Positions 59,317-64,000 of a stretch of 64,000 bases of DNA are shown here, piece by piece. Position 1 is the stretch's first letter, and each line of letters begins with the position of its first letter. The stretch is taken from the NCBI GenBank assembly GCA_029204225.1, contig CM055097.1, positions 10,610,230 to 10,674,229 of the forward strand. Reading direction: 5' to 3'. The stretch is from Diphasiastrum complanatum (lineage: Eukaryota; Streptophyta; Lycopodiopsida; Lycopodiales; Lycopodiaceae). A program made the position numbers and the translations under genes. The notes beneath the pieces are model-generated. The model made no database searches. It saw nothing but the letters and a program-made list of their open reading frames with translations, and was not told where the DNA came from.

Positions 59317-59318
<2 letters not shown>

Positions 59319-59359
<41 letters not shown>
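59319..59359 (-). repeat. (TC)n tail of LINE unit 2
   Basis: On the minus strand ATTAATAAAGC runs straight into ~20 TC units, and then the next LINE unit begins. The AATAAA at the very end is likely the poly(A)-type signal of the element. Confidence 0.85.
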
Positions 59360-59362
<3 letters not shown>

Positions 59363-61699
59363 TATTAATGTGTTTTCCATGCCAAAAGGCATATAAGACG
59401 AAAGAGTACATATCAAATGTATGGTGCAAATGGGAGTGCATGAAATGTCTCCAAAGAGTAAAGAAAAACAAATATAGTGTAATCGCTAACGGTAAAATAG
59501 CCTTAATCCTGCTGCTACTGAAGAAAGATGTAATGGGAATAACGTTGGAGGTAGGTCCAATAAGTGCTACTGATGTTGTCAAGGAGGTCGTCTTTGAAAT
59601 ACATGGCTCCTCATGGTATGACTTGTGGCTTTGTGGGCTACATGAGTCTGTGTAATATGCCATCTCGGGTCTCTATGTCTAGAGAGGTTTCCGTCATCAT
59701 CACTGTCATTTGAATACGGATCTATCTGTGACTTCTATGAGAAAAGAAGGATGTGATGCGAAGCTGCATGTTGGAGTGGCTCTACTGAACTGGTTGACAT
59801 AGACCCTGTTGGAGTAAAAACATCTTCTTAACCTTAAGGTGAAGCTTGTGAACTGACGTGGACGAGGGAAGATGGAGATGGGCGAAGCAATGTGTATGGT
59901 GTATAGTGAGGTGGCGTATGTGGTCCAGATCTGTAGATCATAAAGGAGAGGAAGTGGAGCACGAGGGATGAAAGCATGCCCAAAGGTGCATGTGGAGGAA
60001 CTGAATAGAGAATAGACAAGGCATTTCCCTTCACGTTCTTCGTAGGCACAATTTTAACAGCGGAGTGTACGATGGAGAGATCTACGAGAAATCTGGAGAA
60101 TAAGCAGCTCATGAAGTCGTGCATGGACAACACAAAGATGTAAGGTGCGACACTCGTCATAAAACTAGGGAAGCCGAATAAAATGAGATGATATGGATGT
60201 GCGTCTGTAGGTTTTTGATGGAAAGGATACTGAAGTAGCAATGTCAAGTGAAGTGGTGATAGTCGGCCTGTGACCCCTATGAGCTGTCGTGTGGGAATTG
60301 ATGGAGTAGCGAAAGTAAGGGCCTCCTAGTATGTCGCAATGTAGGGGTGGGCGAAGGTATATTTGGGTGTGCGATCATAGAAGGAATGAGCTGAAGACTG
60401 TGAGGTCGGGATAGAACCAAGGTGAAAGGACAAAAGCGAGTGATTAGAAAGAGTAATAGGGAGCATCTAGAAATGTGATATCAGTGGAATGAAGAATGGT
60501 GACCCCATGAGGCAGTTGACTACATTGTGCCCACTGCTATGACGATGACGTGTACCTACTCGACTCAGGGCATTAAGCTAGGCCATTGTGTCTAACCTGT
60601 GGGCTTCGCCTAACTGCAACAAATACTCATCGTACCCAGTGATAGGTCCCAATGTGTTGGCTGAGGTTGTGGTAACTCCCATATCATGACAGTCAATGGC
60701 CCATGTGTAACTGGTCAGTAGCATCATGAGAATCAACCTGTCTCATGGCGTTCCTGGCGTTAAAATCACCAATAAGAAGAACATACCCTCGATCTGAGAA
60801 TCTGATTGTTAGATGCCAGTTGTGCTCTAGCACAGGCCTGGCACGACCGGTTTCTAGGGGCCGAGGGCCATGGCATTGGCAAGGGCCAGTGACCGGGATG
60901 AACACCAGGGGACCAATTGGGTCCGAGGCGTCACAGGCAATGACCCGATATGACCGCCTGACAGGATGTCAATAGGCAGAGTTATGACCGTATGGACCCT
61001 TGTCGTTAGTAGCAGAGATGCCTCTACAGGACGAGCAACTAGCCGACAGTTAGCTGGGTTGACCGTTAGTGTCACAGGTCCAGGACGGGGCTTAGGGGTG
61101 GTGCCTCAGAGTCACGCACTGATTGCGGCTATTGGATTTCGTGGAACCATGGGGACTGATCACCCTTGCATGGCAACCATGTGTCCCATGCCCAGAATAG
61201 TAATCAGATAGACTCAAGAGGAGGGCACCTACGGTTGGGCGGATCATTCTACACATCGGCCATTAGAGTTTGGAGAGCTCCTGGAGATTGGAGTGCAGGA
61301 TTTGGTATTAGAGCCTCGTTCTAGAGGGAGAATGCCCGTTTTAGAGAGAGAAAGGGGAGAAATCTCTGATTTTTCTTGATTCTCGAAGGATTGGAGGGGA
61401 AAAAAATCATAGAGACAACGGTTTTAGATGTTTAGGGACCTCCATCGCAGCTGTTCCTGCCTATTCCAGCTACCAAAAATCTTATTTTGTGGCTCAAACA
61501 CTCTCCCACAGTCCATCAGAGCTAGGAAAGCACCTCCAACGCTGGTTTGAAGGGGGAAATCGGGTATTTTCCAAGGAGGATCTGAGCGCATCTTTTGTAC
61601 TAGTCTAGCGCACCTTTTGGCAGTCCAAGTAGCTACAATTTCAGGCCATTCTACATCTCCGCTGCTGACAGAATTCATCTCCAGAATTCATCGTTGCCC

Positions 61700-62101
61700 C
61701 TATTGTGCAGGTCCGTCGCACCTGTTTGCAGGCCCATCGCTGAGATTCATCACAGGGAGTGCATCTAAAAGTTTGATGCACAAGGAGATAGGAGCTGACA
61801 TAACCGAGGAGATAGGAGCAGTGGGCTTTCTACCTTTCTTGAGCACGACTGCCCAAGACACGGCTTCCTCCTTCTGCTTCTCAATTTTGACTTCCAATTC
61901 TTTTAATCGGCTTGATGACTTCAGTGTAGCAAGAATACGCTTGGCTCTAAGTTCTTGCTTCAGCATATCCACCTGTCTTTTTAGCATTTTGTTAGCCTCT
62001 TTGAGCTGAGACATTTCAGCTTCAATGGAGTGTAGTTTGCCTTCAACTCCTAGACATCTTACTGTAGAACATCCCCATGCTAGCTGCAACATAGGACTCA
62101 A
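61700..62101 (-). pseudogene. LINE ORF1 coiled coil, unit 2
   Basis: Reads LHSIEAEMSQLKEANKMLKR, QVDMLKQELRAKRILATL, LKELEVKIEKQKEEAVSWAV, closely matching unit 1, with heptad spacing of Leu/Ile. The frame ends soon after in unrelated sequence. Confidence 0.7.
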
Positions 62102-62385
62102 CTGCTTTGGTAGGTGTATAGGGTTCTTTAGAGCATGGATAGGTGGTAGTAGGTGGAGTTAGTCGAGGAGGTAGTTCAAATGGATAGGTGGTAGTAGGTG
62201 GAGTTAGTCGAGGAGTTAGTCGAGGAGTGTAGTTTGCCTTCAACTCCTAGACATCTTACTGTAGAACATCCCCATGCTAGCTGCAACATGGGACTCAACT
62301 GCTTTGGTAGGTGTATAGGGTTCTTTAGAGCATGGATAGGTGGTAGTAGGTGGAGTTAGTCGAGGAGGTAGTTCAAATGAAGAAG
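62041..62385. repeat. 197-bp tandem duplication in LINE unit 2
   Basis: CTTCAACTCCTAGACATCTT begins at 62041 and again at 62238, and about 145 bp are near-identical from each start. A smaller repeat of GGTGGTAGTAGGTGGAGTTA sits inside. Confidence 0.9.
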
Positions 62386-62571
62386 GTGAAGATGAAGAAG
62401 AAGAAAAAGAAGAAGAAGAAGAGGGGAAAGGGGGGGTCTTCTGCTGCTGCGCACAATACGGAGAGAAAGGGGTGGGGTGGAGAGAGGTGAGGGGGAGAGC
62501 GTGGAGGGAGGAGGGGAGGGGGAGTGTGAGCTCCCCCTAGTTTTTTGGGCAATGGCAAGGAGAGGAGCTGC

Positions 62572-62577
<6 letters not shown>

Positions 62578-62642
<65 letters not shown>

Positions 62643-63415
62643 CTTTGTTAACGTCTATTAATGCTGAACAACCTATAAGACCATATAAGTACATCTCAAG
62701 TGTGATAAATACTGAAAGGAGCATATAAATGTCTCCATATACAAACAACAGAAAACTACTAGCTACTAGCTAAATGATTGGTCTATCAAGACCAAACAAA
62801 GTCTCCAATCTCGAATCTGCATCCAGACCTGAAAGTCTGAAATATGAAACAATGGGGTGTCATGTAACAATACAATACAATGCAATAGTTGTCCGAACTA
62901 TAGGATAGCTCATGGCGCCACAAGACCACTACTGAAGAAAGCGAGGATAGAGGAAGATGTCGGTGCTGAAGCAGCGGGTCTATGCACATGAGCACAAGGT
63001 CTGTGAAGTCTCCTAGTAGACCTGGCAGGTGCTCTAGAGGCAATACACTGTCGGCGATCGTGTTGAGAAACCCGAGATAAACTATCTGACTCATCCTCTG
63101 ATAAAATATCGGCCTCAATGTCTGATCTAGAACGTCTCCGAGAGAAAAAGGAGGTAATCTGGGTCTGCTGGGAATCATGGTATTGTACTGGTCTCTCTCT
63201 AAGACTCTAACAAATCTCTCTACGAAGCAAGAACATCTCACGCAACATCAATGCCACACATCGACGGTCTTGGAATGGGTGAGCATAGTGTGGAGAATCT
63301 TGGAAAAGATAATGATAGTGTCCTCGGATCTCATAATAGACAGGGCATCTGAATAGAAAATGCTCCTCTGACTCCACCTCCTGTAATGTACAGAACTGGC
63401 ACAGTCTGCTCATAT
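62578..63415 (-). mobile_element. 5'-truncated LINE copy: ORF2 C-terminus, 3' UTR, TC tail
   Basis: On the minus strand 63207-63413 reads MSRLCQFCTLQEVESEEHFLFRCPVYYEIR (in pieces), the zinc-binding zf-RVT motif C-x2-C...H...C at the C-terminus of plant LINE ORF2. It continues into ~570 bp of 3' region resembling the 3' regions of the other units (AAATGTCTCC, TATAAGAC, TTAA.AAAGC as complements) and ends in (TC)31 at 62578-62639. Its truncated start abuts the TC tail at 63416. Confidence 0.75.
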
Positions 63416-64000
63416 GAGAGAGAGCTTTATTAATGTCTTGTTCATGCCAAAAGGCATATAAGACTAGTAAATGTACATGTCAAGTATGTGGTAACAGTGG
63501 GAAATGTCTCCGAAATAGTAATGAAAGAAACAACATATCTAAATACTGTGAACTTAAATAAATGAAATAAGTGAGATGATATATAGGAGCATAAGTACTA
63601 CTAAATGTCAAAAATGAGGTGTAGCATTGTCATCATGTCCTGCTAATGCTATAGAAGGGTGTGATACGAGCTGCAACATGAGGCAACTCTGGTAGCAGCT
63701 GACGTCGTCTAGTAGGATGAGATGTGTGTCTCCTCATGATAGAACAATATGACTATGAGTGTTGTGTTGTCTCTGATCTCTATGAATAGGTTCGCCGTCG
63801 TCATGATCATCATCACCAGACTTTGGGTCCCGTCGTGGTCTCTTCCTAGAGAAGAAAGAGGTAATCGGAGGCTGAGAGCTAAGATGACTCTGTTGAGCTA
63901 TTTGACATAGATCTCATCGTAGTAGGGACATCTCTCGTATCATAAGTGCAACGCAGCGGGAATCCTCATATGCTATGAGCGATTGTAGTGTGGTGGGCGT
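63416..64000 (-). mobile_element. 3' end of a further LINE unit
   Basis: On the minus strand this runs in from the window edge, contains GCCTTTTGGCATG and ATTAATAAAGC as in unit 2, and ends in a short TC run at 63416-63424. No coding part is visible. Confidence 0.65.

Larger units (their letters stand above)
56166..59318 (-). mobile_element. LINE-derived unit 1 (ORF1, endonuclease), interrupted
   Basis: Minus-strand unit directly following the (TC)n tail of unit 2. It begins with a GC-rich 5' part, then ORF1 (58424-59072), then endonuclease (56414-57040), split by a TRIM-like insertion at 57041-58157. Its 3' end is hidden by the copia element at 56165. No RT is present in the part that can be read. 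Confidence 0.75.
59319..62577 (-). mobile_element. LINE-derived unit 2 (ORF1, partial endonuclease, no RT), TC tail
   Basis: Starts at 62577 next to the (TC)n tail of the neighbouring unit. Order on the minus strand: 5' hairpin; ORF1 coiled coil (61790-62101); about 880 bp of unrelated sequence (~60812-61690); endonuclease (60430-60810, with GYVLLIGDFNARN); a ~1-kb 3' region; ATTAATAAAGC; and a (TC)n tail at 59319-59359. Only ~1.07 kb separates the endonuclease from the tail and no RT motif is in it, so RT is deleted. Confidence 0.75.

Noticed and set aside
61424-61678. 84-codon minus-strand frame inside LINE unit 2 as a gene
   Set aside because: No recognised motif, short, and lying in the unrelated ~880-bp stretch within the LINE unit.

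Overview
The window is nuclear DNA of a land plant with a repeat-rich, probably large genome. Two plant-specific genes can be read with introns: an S1FA-type small protein (minus strand, 10.06-10.80 kb) and a class II formin (plus strand, from 46.0 kb). A hAT transposase pseudogene (41.5-44.1 kb) also keeps spliceosomal introns. Long (CT)n/(GA)n microsatellites are unusually frequent. I cannot name the species; a fern or gymnosperm would fit the intron size and repeat load, but that is inference.

Layout. 1-4.3 kb: intergenic DNA with a foldback repeat, a pair of MITE-like repeats and long microsatellites. 4.36-6.73 kb: the 5' part of an Athila-like Ty3/gypsy element (LTR, tRNA-Asp-type primer site, leader, start of gag). 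10.06-10.80 kb: the S1FA gene. 12.37-21.66 kb: an inverted second Athila-like element flanked by a 5-bp duplication (GAAGT), carrying an extra reading frame after integrase and broken inside integrase by a solo LTR with its own duplication (AAGCG). 23.1-25.8 kb: an LTR plus a 1.7-kb open frame fusing a gag zinc-knuckle remnant to an unfamiliar protein with two diverged ~200-residue repeats. 25.84-27.07 kb: a Ty1/copia RNaseH-LTR-gag junction. 27.31 kb: a frameshifted class III peroxidase exon. 28.6-30.2 kb: cryptic repeated coding remnants. 31.5-33.3 kb: a deleted chromovirus. 33.3-38.6 kb: a plus-strand gypsy element with gag, PR, RT, RH and INT. 39.25-40.8 kb: copia and gag fragments. 41.5-44.1 kb: the hAT pseudogene. 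46.0-51.5 kb: twelve formin exons. 54.5-56.2 kb: a deleted copia element. 56.2-64 kb: a head-to-tail row of LINE-derived units, whose 3' ends carry (TC)n tails, with a small TRIM-like copia element inserted.

How it works together. The two host genes look intact where visible. The formin (PTEN-like, C2, very long FH1, FH2) is cut off within FH2: the last ~200 residues are not found in the remaining 12.5 kb, so either intron 12 is very long and filled with retroelements or the gene was broken by them. Almost everything else is layered transposon debris with no expected joint function. The features most likely to be undescribed are the duplicated-domain protein at 24-25.8 kb, the TC-tailed tandem LINE row, and the leader motif array and extra reading frame of the Athila-like element.
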